NCBI GenBank assembly: GCA_002477465.1 | Contig: DLPV01000053.1 | Coordinates: forward strand, 3,105 to 26,767 | DNA length: 23,663 nt | Reading direction: 5' to 3' | From: Gammaproteobacteria bacterium UBA7449 | GTDB taxonomy: Bacteria; Pseudomonadota; Gammaproteobacteria; Pseudomonadales; Pseudohongiellaceae | In this document: positions 1-8,209 of the stretch, piece after piece | Numbering within the stretch: position 1 is the first letter of the stretch | Layout of the letters: each line of letters starts with the position of its first letter | Made by a program: the position numbers and the translations under genes | Notes under the pieces: model-generated | What the model saw: only the letters and a program-made list of their open reading frames with translations | What the model was told of the DNA's origin: nothing | Databases searched by the model: none

Positions 1-421
1 CATCGAGGCGTTCAAATTCCTGAAACGGGCTACTCGGCTCAAACACCGTATCCAGATGACCGATCAACAAGATTTTGGGGCCACTGCCCTCGCCACGCAA
101 TTCGGCCACCAGCTGCCCGGCCCGACCGAAGGCGGCGCCATCTTCCCAGCGGGCATCGAAACCAATGGCTTCAAACATCGGCATCATATGGTCTGCCACC
201 GCTCTCACACCGGCAAAATTCATGGTGCCACTGTTTATGTTCACACTCTCGATAAGCTCCGCCTCCGCTGCTGCGTTCGTCGCATCGATGAACGCGACCA
301 TGGCGCGCTCGCTGTCATTCAATTGCCCATAGGCTGAGGCCTGACACAGCAACAGAGCAATCGCGACAGATAAGGTGATAGTGGGAAACTTGATTATGGA
401 GGCTAGCGTGGGTAGTGGCAT
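1..421 (-). CDS. M20-family metallopeptidase, N-terminal part (cut by window edge)
   Basis: Partial gene read on the minus strand from an ATG at 421; 140 codons are visible and the rest lies beyond position 1. The first ~32 residues form a signal peptide (hydrophobic core around residues 14-25, likely cut after AYG), so the enzyme should act in the periplasm. Residues 121-127 read GHLDTVF, the M20 metal-binding motif in which H122 is a zinc ligand and D124 supports catalysis. The segment before it (NSGTMNFAGV, then GAAFGRAGQLVAEL) matches carboxypeptidase G2/ArgE-type M20 proteins, which hydrolyse peptide or N-acyl amino-acid bonds. The catalytic Glu and remaining ligands are outside the window, so the substrate cannot be named. 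It is divergent from the serine hydrolase at 607, with 185 bases between them. No strong Shine-Dalgarno site is seen before the ATG. Confidence 0.85.
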   Translation of the reverse strand, partial: MPLPTLASIIKFPTITLSVAIALLLCQASAYGQLNDSERAMVAFIDATNAAAEAELIESVNINSGTMNFAGVRAVADHMMPMFEAIGFDARWEDGAAFGRAGQLVAELRGEGSGPKILLIGHLDTVFEPSSPFQEFERLD

Positions 422-540
422 GAAGAAATCTCACAAAAAACGGTGAATAGGCTTTCGCTTTGACACTGTGTATACCATAGCTCTGGGGGTTGAAGGAAAT
501 GACCGGCGCGGCACCGATGATCGCGGCAGCTCTTTACACT

Positions 541-557
541 TATGCATTTAACGCATA
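541..557. promoter_or_regulatory. Operator-like imperfect palindrome upstream of the serine hydrolase
   Basis: The 17 bases TATGCATTTAACGCATA form an imperfect palindrome with perfect 5-base outer arms and mismatches at positions 6 and 12. It lies 50-66 bases before the ATG at 607. A TTTACA (533-538) and CATAGT (554-559) with a 15-base spacer could be a weak promoter overlapping it, but this is a poor match. A nearly identical core, TGCATTTAATGCA, occurs at 2981-2993 at the start of the metalloprotease. A shared DNA-binding site is inference; chance in an AT-rich intergenic stretch is possible. Confidence 0.2.
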
Positions 558-606
558 GTTTGTATGCAGCCCACTTTTCAGCATCAGCAGCAGAGAGAAA
601 ACCCCC

Positions 607-2019
607 ATGAGCATGTTCCGTTTATACGCCGTTGTTGCCTGTTTACTGAGCCTGGCACTTGCGCAGCCCTTCGCTGTCCTGGCACAGGAGGAGAACCTGG
701 AAGAGGCAATAGATGCTGTCCTGGAAGCCTGGAACACAAGCGCAAGCCCGGGCGCCGCTGTTGCCTACGTCGATTCCGGCGAGGTGGTTTTTGAAAAAGC
801 CTATGGCCTCGCCAACCTGGAACACGGTATCACCTGGCGCACGGATACGGTGTCTGATCTCGGCTCAGTCTCGAAACAATTTATCGGCTTTGCCTTTGCG
901 CTGTTGGCCGAACAAGGGCGAATCAGCCTCGGAGATGATATCCGTACTCACCTGCCATCGCTTCCTGACCTTGGTGCAACCATCACGATAAAAAATCTCT
1001 TTCACCATACCTCTGGGCTTCGGGAAATATATAACACGCTATACATGGTAAACAGGCGCTCCGGTGACATCATATTTCAGGAGGACGCTCAGAAACTGGT
1101 CAGCTACCAGACTAAACTGCAGTTTCAGCCAGGCTCGCAGTATCTCTATAACAACACCGAGTACATGCTGCTCGCCGACATCATTGAAGCCGTCACCGGC
1201 GAGCAGTATCACGAATGGATGACCCGCAATATCTTCGAACCGCTGGGCATGATGGATACCACCATTATGCATCGCCAGGGCCAGGTAATTAGTCGGGTTG
1301 CCACATCCTATGTACGGGAACAGGGTGAATTCACCCAGCGCTATGACAACAGCACGCTGCAGGGAGGCGGCGGTATCTACTCCACGGTAGAAGACATGAC
1401 GCGCTGGATTGCGAATTTCTCTAGCCATCAAGTCGGCACAGCACAAACTTTTGAGATCCTGACAGAATCGGGCTTTCTCAATAATGGCGAGTCCCTGGAC
1501 TATGGCCTGGGCATAGGGGTTGAGCAGCGCGATGGGGTGGAAAGCTGGAGTCACAGCGGTTCCAGCGCAGGCTATCGTTCCATGCTGGTTTATCTGCCAG
1601 AACAGGAAAGAGGCTATATATTCATGACCAATACCCCTTCCCTCGGTGCCCCGGCCCAGACACTCACCCAGGCTTTCCTGGGCGATGTCTTGGACACAAC
1701 GGCTGAAGAGGATGAAGGGGAAGAAGAGGAAGAGATTGCGGAGGCAGCCTTGCCATTGGAAGATCCAACACTATATACCGGCCGTTATCTTAGCGACGAA
1801 CTGGAAGCGTTTTACCGGGTACAGCTGGATGAAGGCATCCTGATTCTGAGGCACCGCTGGTTGGGAGAATTCCCTATGGAGTATCGCGGCGAAGATGAGT
1901 TTAGTTTCAGCAACCGTGACGGCTCACTCTCGTTCGTCCGAGATGATAGTAATGAGATAAGCGGTTTTGTGTTCGATAATGGCCGCACTATCGGTGTTGA
2001 ATTTCACCGCTTTGAGTAA
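607..2019 (+). CDS. Exported serine hydrolase, beta-lactamase/DD-peptidase (class C, S12) fold
   Basis: 470 residues. Residues 1-27 are a signal peptide ending LAQ, so the product is periplasmic or secreted. The three active-site boxes of the family are present: S87-x-x-K90 (GSVSK) with the nucleophilic Ser and base Lys, Y181-N-N183 as the Y-x-N box, and H316-S-G318 in place of the K-T-G box, as is common in class C-like esterases and D-aminopeptidases. After the catalytic domain (to ~360) comes a very acidic linker (366-376, almost all Glu/Asp), then a C-terminal domain of ~85 residues with beta-rich, lipocalin-like pattern often found behind this domain. Likely an esterase or D-amino-acid peptidase; nothing points to antibiotic resistance. 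GAGAGA 7-12 bases before the ATG serves as ribosome site. The transporter gene follows 50 bases downstream. Confidence 0.85.
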   Translation: MSMFRLYAVVACLLSLALAQPFAVLAQEENLEEAIDAVLEAWNTSASPGAAVAYVDSGEVVFEKAYGLANLEHGITWRTDTVSDLGSVSKQFIGFAFALLAEQGRISLGDDIRTHLPSLPDLGATITIKNLFHHTSGLREIYNTLYMVNRRSGDIIFQEDAQKLVSYQTKLQFQPGSQYLYNNTEYMLLADIIEAVTGEQYHEWMTRNIFEPLGMMDTTIMHRQGQVISRVATSYVREQGEFTQRYDNSTLQGGGGIYSTVEDMTRWIANFSSHQVGTAQTFEILTESGFLNNGESLDYGLGIGVEQRDGVESWSHSGSSAGYRSMLVYLPEQERGYIFMTNTPSLGAPAQTLTQAFLGDVLDTTAEEDEGEEEEEIAEAALPLEDPTLYTGRYLSDELEAFYRVQLDEGILILRHRWLGEFPMEYRGEDEFSFSNRDGSLSFVRDDSNEISGFVFDNGRTIGVEFHRFE

Positions 2020-2069
2020 TTTAAGCAACTTGAAAAAGCCGCCGTAGACAAAAAGGTTCTTTCCACATC

Positions 2070-2849
2070 ATGATCATGGACACCCTCTCGGAGTTATTCC
2101 GACTGAACCAGGAAATACTCTGGTTCACCACTATCGCCGTCGACCTCAGCTTCGCCATTTTGCTGTTTAGATTTTTCGGTCGCCAGGGGCTTTATGCCAG
2201 CATCGTAATAAGTCTGCTGCTGGCCAATCTGCAGGGGCCAAAACTCACGGAGATCTTTGGTCTGCAAACCAGCATGGGGGTCATCCTCTACTCTAGTATT
2301 TACTTTGCCACCGATTTACTGAGTGAACGCTATGGCAAAGCCGAAGCGACGCGTGCGGTCATGATTGGCTTTACCGTAACTGTCATCATCATCGTGATGA
2401 TCAGCATGAGCCTGTTTTACCTGCCGGCCACCGCACCGGAAACTGCGAGCCTTGCCGAAAGCATGCACGCCGCCACCGCCACGTTGTTCAATTTCACGCC
2501 ACGCTTCGTGCTGGGCTCACTGCTGGCCTATCTTATTAGCCAGCGTTTTGATGTCTGGATATTTCATGTCATCAAACACAAGACCCAGGGTCGGCATCTG
2601 TGGCTGCGCAATAATGTCTCCACCATGTGCTCGCAGGCGATTGATACCGTGATCTATGGCATCGTGGTGTGGTGGGGTGTGGTGGATTTTGCCACCGCCA
2701 TGCAGCTGGCGCTGGCGAAGTACTTCTTCAAGCTCATCATCGCCATGGTAGACACACCCTTTATTTATCTCGCGCGAGAATGGGAAGTAAGCGAGCAGGA
2801 CTGGGTCGGCGAGCCCGGTAAAATTGGAACGCCTGGTTCTACCGCTTAG
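2070..2849 (+). CDS. VUT family (queuosine-precursor-transporter type) membrane protein
   Basis: 259 residues with about six hydrophobic segments (near 18-36, 42-56, 68-82, 97-118, 146-160, 192-230). Family-typical stretches are ATDLLSERYGK (80-90) and RNNVSTMCSQAIDT (180-193), matching the PF02592 (VUT_1/DUF165) family whose E. coli member YhhQ takes up queuosine precursors (preQ0/preQ1). The role here is inferred from the family: import of a 7-deazaguanine precursor for tRNA queuosine. No queuosine biosynthesis gene is next to it, and the 50-base leader shows no preQ1 riboswitch. ATG codons at 2070 and 2076 are both possible; AAGG at 2053-2056 is rather far from either. It may be co-transcribed with the serine hydrolase. 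Confidence 0.8.
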   Translation: MIMDTLSELFRLNQEILWFTTIAVDLSFAILLFRFFGRQGLYASIVISLLLANLQGPKLTEIFGLQTSMGVILYSSIYFATDLLSERYGKAEATRAVMIGFTVTVIIIVMISMSLFYLPATAPETASLAESMHAATATLFNFTPRFVLGSLLAYLISQRFDVWIFHVIKHKTQGRHLWLRNNVSTMCSQAIDTVIYGIVVWWGVVDFATAMQLALAKYFFKLIIAMVDTPFIYLAREWEVSEQDWVGEPGKIGTPGSTA

Positions 2850-2868
2850 ACGAAAAGGGTTGAGCAAT

Positions 2869-2886
2869 GGTTGCATCCCAGCAACC
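2869..2886. other. Small hairpin downstream of the transporter gene
   Basis: GGTTGC (2869-2874) and GCAACC (2881-2886) form a perfect 6-bp stem around the loop ATCCCA, 20 bases after the transporter stop. No T-run follows, so it is not a convincing intrinsic terminator, but it could stabilise a 3' end. Confidence 0.25.
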
Positions 2887-2951
2887 GAGCTAAGACAATA
2901 ATCAGCAGTTGGCCTTATTTCCGCCGACACGAATTCCCCCACCTAATGAAA

Positions 2952-2967
2952 GGCTCGCCCGCGAGCC
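2952..2967 (+). promoter_or_regulatory. Hairpin directly abutting the metalloprotease ribosome-binding site
   Basis: GGCTCG (2952-2957) and CGAGCC (2962-2967) pair perfectly around the tetraloop CCCG. The stem ends at the base before the Shine-Dalgarno sequence GAGG (2968-2971), which is 8 bases from the ATG at 2980. A GC-rich stem at this spot could affect ribosome access or mark a processed 5' end; no known riboswitch or thermometer class is recognised. Confidence 0.3.
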
Positions 2968-2979
2968 GAGGTAGTACTC

Positions 2980-5415
2980 ATGCATTTAATGCACTCTTTG
3001 AGGGCGAAAAAAATAGCCCGATACCTGGCGACGGTTGTTTTACTGGCCGCGTCTGCTTTTTCCCATGCCCAGACCCTGCCGACTATCGAAGACACGGTAG
3101 CTAATGCGGAACTCATGGAGGGCTACTTCAATCTTTATTGGGATGCTTCTTCCGGCAAGATGTATTGGGAGATTGATGAACTTGAGGTTGAGTTCCTGTA
3201 TCAGGTTTCCATGGCCTCCGGCCTTGGTTCCAATCCGGTAGGGATCGACCGCGGTCAGCTGCGCGGCACCTACGTACTGTCTCCCAAACGTATCGGGCCC
3301 CGTATCCTGTTGATGCAGCCCAACTATCGCTATCGGGCATCCAGCGACAATGAGCTGGAACGACAGGCGGTGGAAGATTCTTTCGCCCCATCAGTGCTAT
3401 GGGGATTCGACATTGTTGCTGAAAGCGACGATCGCGCCCTGGTTGATGCCACCGATTTTTTCCTGCGGGATGCTCGTAACGTCACGGGCACCATAGCTGG
3501 CCGTGATCAGGGCAACTTTAGTCTGGACAAGAGTCGCAGCGCCTTCTACCTGGATAACACCAAGGCATACCCGGAAAATGTCGAAGTTGAGTCTATGCTC
3601 ACTTTCACCAGCAGCAATCCGGGCCGATTGGTCAACAGCGTCGCCGCCACCGGTGGCTCCGTTACCTTGCGCCAACACCACTCACTGGTGAAGCTGCCCG
3701 ATGATGATTTCGTCGTACGCTATGCAGACCCAAGAATTGGCACTAACGGACCGACCATTCAGGATTACAGCACAGCAATTGATGAAGACCTGCAGGTGCG
3801 CCTGGTGGCCAGACACAGACTGCAGAAAAAAGATCCCAACGCGGCCATGTCTGAGCCTGTTGAACCTATTATTTACTACGTGGATTCCGGCACTCCGGAA
3901 CCGGTCAAAAGCGCCCTGATTGAAGGCGCAAGCTGGTGGAACGACGCCTATGAGGCCGCAGGTTTCATTAACGCGTTTCAGGTCATGGAGCTACCTGCCG
4001 GCGCCGATGCCCAGGATGTGCGTTACAACATGATTCACTGGACCCATCGCCGCACCCGCGGCTATTCCTATGGCGGCTCGGTGATGGATCCCCGTACCGG
4101 TGAGATCATCAAAGGTAACGTGAACCTTGGCAGCCTGCGCCTGCGTCAGGACTATCTCCACGGCCAGGGGCTGGTGCCAGGCTTTGAATACCTGTCATCT
4201 GTCAGCGACGGCAACTCGGCTTCAGTCGACATGGCGCTTGATCGCGTGCGCCAGCTCTCGGCCCATGAAGTCGGCCATACCCTGGGATTTCCCCATAATT
4301 ATCTGGCCAGCTCCTATGGTCGCGAGAGCGTGATGGACTATCCCGCGCCGCTGATCGAAATCACCGATGATGGCGAAATCGATCTGTCCAATGCCTATCT
4401 GCAGCGCATTGGCGAGTACGACAAGCTGTCGGTGCGCTATGCCTACGAACAGTTTCCTCCAGGCGCCAACGAAGAAGAAGAGCTCGAGAGTATCGTGCAG
4501 GAAAGCATCGACCACGGGCTGCTATTCATGGCCCATAACAACAATAACTTTGTTGGAGCGGGACATCAGTTTGCCAGCGTCTGGGACAACGGTGACAACC
4601 TCGTGGATCAACTTAAACATGAATTCGAGGTGCGCCGCATCGGTATGGAAAACTTCAGCCCCGACCTGATACGAGAGGGTGAGCCTTACTCTAATCTGGA
4701 ATATGTCCTGCTACCTCTTTATATGCATCACCGCTTCCAGCTCAACTCGGCCGCCCAGAGCATTGGTGGCGCAAACTATCGCAATGCGGTGCGCGGCGAT
4801 GGCCAGACGCCGTTTACCATTATTGACGGTGATGAACAGAGAGATGCGCTGAATGCAGTGTTGTCCACCTTGAGCGTAGATTTTCTCAAACTACCCGAGA
4901 ATGTATTAGACCTGCTGCCCCCTGCAGCCTACCGTCACACCCAGGGTGAGTCTTTTCCAGGCCGCGCTGGCTTATTGTTCGACGCACTGGGCGCAGCGGA
5001 AGCCTCCGCCAATCTGTCCGTGCAGCAGCTGATGCATCCGGCGCGTATGGCACGCCTGGTGACCTATGGCAGCATGGGTGATTACCCTGATCTGAAAGAA
5101 GTCGTGGATAGCTTGATTGAGCAGACCTGGGGCGCGGAGACACCGGAAGACGAATACGGTCAGCGCGTGCTCAGCGTGGTTCAACGCGTGGCCGTGGATG
5201 AGATGATTACCCAGGCCAGCAATACCGAGAGCTCAGGCGAAGTCCGCTCCGTGCTGGCCAGCCGTCTTAACGAACTCGCCAACCAGCTGGAAGAAGAGAG
5301 AAACCCAAGCGCTCACCAGGAAGGTGTGGCGGCGGATATACGACGCTGGCAACAGCGGGCAGAGAACGCGCTGCCGGAACCCGCGCTGCAAATGCCGGCG
5401 GGTGATCCGATCTAA
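2980..5415 (+). CDS. Secreted zinc-dependent metalloprotease (DUF5117/DUF4953 family, metzincin-like)
   Basis: 811 residues. The N-terminus (1-31, ending SHAQ) is a signal peptide. Residues ~35-300 match the DUF5117-type region; ~310-700 the DUF4953-type catalytic region. The zinc site is H429-E-x-x-H433-x-x-G-x-x-H439 (HEVGHTLGFPH), and SVMDY with M452 is the metzincin Met-turn 13 residues later. Known family members are large secreted proteases of Bacteroidetes and Gammaproteobacteria with unknown substrates, so the target here cannot be stated. The start is supported by GAGG at 2968-2971; a second in-frame ATG at 2989 would also keep the signal peptide. The core palindrome TGCATTTAATGCA overlaps the start codon. 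No membrane anchor is seen. Transcription likely ends at the hairpin 5438-5463. Confidence 0.9.
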   Translation: MHLMHSLRAKKIARYLATVVLLAASAFSHAQTLPTIEDTVANAELMEGYFNLYWDASSGKMYWEIDELEVEFLYQVSMASGLGSNPVGIDRGQLRGTYVLSPKRIGPRILLMQPNYRYRASSDNELERQAVEDSFAPSVLWGFDIVAESDDRALVDATDFFLRDARNVTGTIAGRDQGNFSLDKSRSAFYLDNTKAYPENVEVESMLTFTSSNPGRLVNSVAATGGSVTLRQHHSLVKLPDDDFVVRYADPRIGTNGPTIQDYSTAIDEDLQVRLVARHRLQKKDPNAAMSEPVEPIIYYVDSGTPEPVKSALIEGASWWNDAYEAAGFINAFQVMELPAGADAQDVRYNMIHWTHRRTRGYSYGGSVMDPRTGEIIKGNVNLGSLRLRQDYLHGQGLVPGFEYLSSVSDGNSASVDMALDRVRQLSAHEVGHTLGFPHNYLASSYGRESVMDYPAPLIEITDDGEIDLSNAYLQRIGEYDKLSVRYAYEQFPPGANEEEELESIVQESIDHGLLFMAHNNNNFVGAGHQFASVWDNGDNLVDQLKHEFEVRRIGMENFSPDLIREGEPYSNLEYVLLPLYMHHRFQLNSAAQSIGGANYRNAVRGDGQTPFTIIDGDEQRDALNAVLSTLSVDFLKLPENVLDLLPPAAYRHTQGESFPGRAGLLFDALGAAEASANLSVQQLMHPARMARLVTYGSMGDYPDLKEVVDSLIEQTWGAETPEDEYGQRVLSVVQRVAVDEMITQASNTESSGEVRSVLASRLNELANQLEEERNPSAHQEGVAADIRRWQQRAENALPEPALQMPAGDPI
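2981..2993. promoter_or_regulatory. Perfect 13-base palindrome at the metalloprotease start codon
   Basis: TGCATT-T-AATGCA is a perfect inverted repeat with a one-base centre covering the first codons of the protease. It shares 12 of 13 bases with the core of the imperfect palindrome at 541-557 upstream of the serine hydrolase. It may be an operator or just a product of the codons Met-His-Leu-Met-His; codon content makes chance quite likely. Confidence 0.2.
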
Positions 5416-5437
5416 ACCAGTGCTTTATTTCGGTTGA

Positions 5438-5463
5438 GCTGGCTTGTAATCATGCAAGCCAGC
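5438..5463. terminator. Bidirectional hairpin terminator between convergent genes
   Basis: GCTGGCTTG (5438-5446) and CAAGCCAGC (5455-5463) form a perfect 9-bp stem with an 8-base loop. It lies 22 bases after the protease stop and 43 bases from the stop of the convergent lipoprotein gene at 5507. The plus-strand tail (CAGCTTATTAG) has only a broken T-run, so the position between converging genes is the main support for a terminator role. Confidence 0.55.
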
Positions 5464-5506
5464 CAGCTTATTAGAGTGCGAGGTAAGCACTGATGCTGGC
5501 ATCGGA

Positions 5507-6043
5507 CTAGAAGTCGCCAAAAACCTCAAAGCGAAGTTTCTCAGCATAGCGCGCCTCCACGATATCTCGCTTGCGCAGTGAGCCGGCAAACAGTTGATCG
5601 ATATCCTCAGACACAACTTCGATGGCCTCAATCCGCTCCTCGGTGCCCTGCATCAGCTGCAGGGTTGAACCCCAGAGCGCGAGCATACGGTTGTCTATCA
5701 AACGCGCCTCGTTTTCCTTGGCCCATTCCGCGCCGATAGTGATGCCGAGTTGCTCCAGGCGCTCATCCAATTGCGCCCTGGACTCGGGCTCGGTGCTTTC
5801 AAGCAGCACCTCCTCCACATCCAGCCATCCCGTTGGGTATATCAAGGTCCCCTGATAGAACCCGAGAATCCACTCCAGGTAGGCTTGCTCAGTTTGCAAT
5901 GTCTGGTTCGCGGTATCCGCGCGATAAGCTCGCAAGAAAAGTGACTGCCGTGGCACCTCTTCCGGCCAGTTGTGAATACTGGGGGTGATGCAGGATGCTA
6001 ACAATAGCGCGATTGCAAATTGGCTGACTGTCTTCAAATTCAT
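5507..6043 (-). CDS. Small predicted lipoprotein of unknown function
   Basis: 178 residues from the ATG at 6043. The first 18 residues end in a clear lipobox, LLASC, with Cys18 as the lipidated residue, so the protein should be anchored in the envelope. The rest is acidic and mostly helical by composition, with Glu-rich stretches and several Trp; no domain is recognised. An in-frame GTG at 6058 (183 residues) has AGGA 5 bases upstream and is a real alternative; the ATG start gives the more typical lipoprotein signal but its AGGTG is 12 bases away. It starts just after the stop of the 6066-7085 gene (7-22 bases), so the two are very likely one transcript and may work together. Confidence 0.7.
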   Translation of the reverse strand: MNLKTVSQFAIALLLASCITPSIHNWPEEVPRQSLFLRAYRADTANQTLQTEQAYLEWILGFYQGTLIYPTGWLDVEEVLLESTEPESRAQLDERLEQLGITIGAEWAKENEARLIDNRMLALWGSTLQLMQGTEERIEAIEVVSEDIDQLFAGSLRKRDIVEARYAEKLRFEVFGDF

Positions 6044-6065
6044 GCTGCTTAGTATCACCTAGATC

Positions 6066-7085
6066 CTAGCGCCGAAACAAATCTGCGACCCGATCAGTCT
6101 CGGCACTAGCTTCCCTGGCCCGCGCCGCTCGCAGCATATTAGCCATACCGTAGTTGCCCTCATGGCAGGCATATTCGTAGAGCTGCGCCTCAACTTTGGT
6201 TAACGGCAACATCACTTTGATGCTGTCAGTAAAAGTTGCCGGATCCTCAATAAGAAACTCATAATCGATGGCTGCAGCACCTGCTCGAGTAAATCGTTCC
6301 ACCAGTGTCTTGTGTTTGGATGAACCATAGCCCTCGAAGCTCTGGGTCAGCCCATTAAAATTTTGGGTTATCACCACCAGAGTTTCACCTTCCCAATACC
6401 CTCGGGAATCACCGGACCACAAACCGATGGCCGGATCCAGCTCTTCAGCAGCGCCAAGCTGCACCAGCCGCGCGTCATGCACCATCTCGTTCAGGATCAC
6501 CACGTGGTCACGATTCTGGATAATCTGTACATTATTATTGTAGATGCTGGGCATGAGTTGCGGCCCGGCGTTGAATCCTACAATACAGCGCTCCGAAACG
6601 CCGCGATCCTCTGGACCCGCGCGTCCTATTCCCCCGATGGTGAAACGCACCGGCCGTGTACCCGCGGTATCTCGCTCCCCGCCAGGCTCATGCACAATGC
6701 CTGAAACGAGGGTAGGCAATTGTCCATTTTCAGGATGCACCACAAGAGAGGTTTGCACATTGCCAGACCCTCCTCTGTTTTCTACCCAGATATTATCGTT
6801 ATAGAAAGCTTCAGCGCCGTTAGCTGAACGAATGGGCTGGCGACTGCCCAGGCGCTGGATGGGCTCCCCACGCTCGGCGTCAATTTCCTGCTGGTTAAGA
6901 AACTGGCGCTCTCCATACTCCGGCGGACGCAGCATGGACACGTCGGATGAGAAATTCCAGACACCCTGCAGGTCAGGTTGACCCCATTCGGTTAAAGGCG
7001 GCGAATAGTCTTCTGCTGCCCCGACCAAGGCAGTCATCAGGGCCAATAGAATTGATACGGACAGTCTGGAGAAAATCGACGTCAT
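6066..7085 (-). CDS. Secreted protein of an uncharacterised family (DLQGVW motif)
   Basis: 339 residues with a signal peptide (1-23, ending VGAA). After it comes the pattern LTEWGQPDLQGVW (31-43), then long beta-type segments (VVILNEMVHDARLVQL; GYWEGETLVVITQNF) and near the end YEYACHEGNYGMANML. I recall this layout from many predicted exported proteins of marine Gammaproteobacteria and Acidobacteria, where it carries no assigned function; I cannot name a Pfam entry with certainty. No catalytic motif is evident. It heads a two-gene unit with the lipoprotein at 5507-6043. No good Shine-Dalgarno site precedes the ATG. Confidence 0.75.
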   Translation of the reverse strand: MTSIFSRLSVSILLALMTALVGAAEDYSPPLTEWGQPDLQGVWNFSSDVSMLRPPEYGERQFLNQQEIDAERGEPIQRLGSRQPIRSANGAEAFYNDNIWVENRGGSGNVQTSLVVHPENGQLPTLVSGIVHEPGGERDTAGTRPVRFTIGGIGRAGPEDRGVSERCIVGFNAGPQLMPSIYNNNVQIIQNRDHVVILNEMVHDARLVQLGAAEELDPAIGLWSGDSRGYWEGETLVVITQNFNGLTQSFEGYGSSKHKTLVERFTRAGAAAIDYEFLIEDPATFTDSIKVMLPLTKVEAQLYEYACHEGNYGMANMLRAARAREASAETDRVADLFRR

Positions 7086-7145
7086 GCGAGGAATGTTAGC
7101 ACGCCTCCGAATAAGTAGGCATTTGACTAATAGCGACAGACTAAC

Positions 7146-7186
7146 AGGGGACAGATTTATTTTTTGCGAATAAAAATCTGTGCCCT
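7146..7186. repeat. Imperfect palindrome downstream of the methyltransferase gene
   Basis: AGGGGACAGATTT (7146-7158) and AAATCTGTGCCCT (7174-7186) are inverted repeats with a single mismatch, separated by 15 bases. The left half and centre (GATTTATTT..TGCGAAT) match the element at 8210-8269 on the other side of the methyltransferase gene. On the minus strand it lies 4 bases after the stop at 7191 and could also end transcription. It resembles the GGGG-CAGATTT-type palindromes dispersed in many proteobacterial genomes. Confidence 0.7.
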
Positions 7187-7190
7187 TACC

Positions 7191-8189
7191 TTAAATATTG
7201 TCAATTTGCGCAAAGAAGTACCAGGGAGGAAGTTTATCTTCTTCTGATCCCACGTGTTCAAATCTGGAAAGTGTCAAACCCGAATCACCCGCTAGTTTTT
7301 CTATTCCTTCAGACAGGGTTTTAGCTGTTGCAACACCAAATTGAATTTCTTCGCTGTAGTATTTGATACTCTTGTGCATGGCCTTGCTTATTCTTGCATA
7401 GGGTGGATTTCCATACACCAAATCAGCAGAGAAAAAATCGACGCCCACTGTGCTTCCCTTCGGCAGAGAGGAAACCAGATTTAAAGTGTCGCGTATCGCC
7501 CCCTCCACCAAATACATAGTGACGCCTTCCCACAAAACGTAGGTCGTAAGATTGGGATCAAACCCTGAAGCAAGCAGGGCTTCCATCCAGGTTTCCTGGT
7601 TGAAATCCGTCTCTACGAAAGTCACATGATCATGAGGAACGCCCGCCGACTTTAGTGCGCCAATCTTCGAATTTAAGGTCGGCGGCATATCAACCTCAAA
7701 GCACTGGATGTCTACTACTTCGGACAAGTCGTAGCAGCGAGTGTCATAGCCTGCTCCCAACACAACAAACTGAACTGCGGGATTGTCAGTTCTGGTCAGG
7801 GATTCCTTGATGGAACGATCAAAGAAATCAGTGCGATGAGACATCATGCTCATTAGCGTAGAAGGTCGTTGTCCAGGATAGGCGAAGAAGGAACCTTTAT
7901 AGCCACTAAGCTTGCTGGCAAAACCAAGGATTTCTATCAATAGAAACTTCGACAGTTTGTCGAAGGAAGGGAGGTGTCCCGCGATCTTGTAAGCAGCATA
8001 ATCCTGCCGAGCGCCTGCAATATGCATCATTAACCGGCTTGCATAGGGCTCATTAGCGGTTCCGGAAATGTTATGACGCACACAAATGCGTCGGATTCTC
8101 AACGTATAGTAAATCAAACCAAAAATCAGCAGTGGCGACATCAAGATACAAAGTAGAATAAAAATCAGAAAGCGCATCGCATAAACCAT
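7191..8189 (-). CDS. Membrane-anchored class I SAM-dependent methyltransferase (leucine carboxyl methyltransferase-like)
   Basis: 332 residues. One N-terminal transmembrane helix (about 6-30) is followed by a cytoplasmic methyltransferase domain. Motifs of the LCM/PPM1-like bacterial family (PF04072) are clear: GAGYDTR (145-151, SAM-binding glycine loop), EVDMPP (165-170, acidic residue for the SAM ribose), ETDF (193-196) and WEGVTMYL (220-227). The acceptor substrate is unknown; related enzymes methylate small-molecule or protein carboxylates or phenols. By eye-counted 60-base samples its GC content is about 33-52%, lower than its neighbours (about 55-67%). It is flanked tightly by two related palindromes, suggesting later arrival. 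ATGs at 8189 and 8177 are both possible; neither has a good Shine-Dalgarno site. Confidence 0.85.
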   Translation of the reverse strand: MVYAMRFLIFILLCILMSPLLIFGLIYYTLRIRRICVRHNISGTANEPYASRLMMHIAGARQDYAAYKIAGHLPSFDKLSKFLLIEILGFASKLSGYKGSFFAYPGQRPSTLMSMMSHRTDFFDRSIKESLTRTDNPAVQFVVLGAGYDTRCYDLSEVVDIQCFEVDMPPTLNSKIGALKSAGVPHDHVTFVETDFNQETWMEALLASGFDPNLTTYVLWEGVTMYLVEGAIRDTLNLVSSLPKGSTVGVDFFSADLVYGNPPYARISKAMHKSIKYYSEEIQFGVATAKTLSEGIEKLAGDSGLTLSRFEHVGSEEDKLPPWYFFAQIDNI

Positions 8190-8209
8190 TAGATTGGTTT
8201 TAAGGGAAT

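Noticed and set aside
460..476. TTGACA with TATACC as a promoter
   Set aside because: The two hexamers are only 5 bases apart, far too close for a sigma70 promoter.
1039..1554. 171-residue minus-strand open frame
   Set aside because: Lies wholly inside the serine hydrolase, whose catalytic boxes are intact in the plus frame; it shows no domain or ribosome site.
607..2019. Antibiotic-resistance beta-lactamase
   Set aside because: The fold is shared, but the HSG box and C-terminal domain point to esterase/peptidase-type relatives, and nothing in context suggests resistance.
2020..2069. preQ1 riboswitch ahead of the queuosine-type transporter
   Set aside because: The 50-base leader lacks the hairpin plus A-rich tail and conserved bases of known preQ1 classes.
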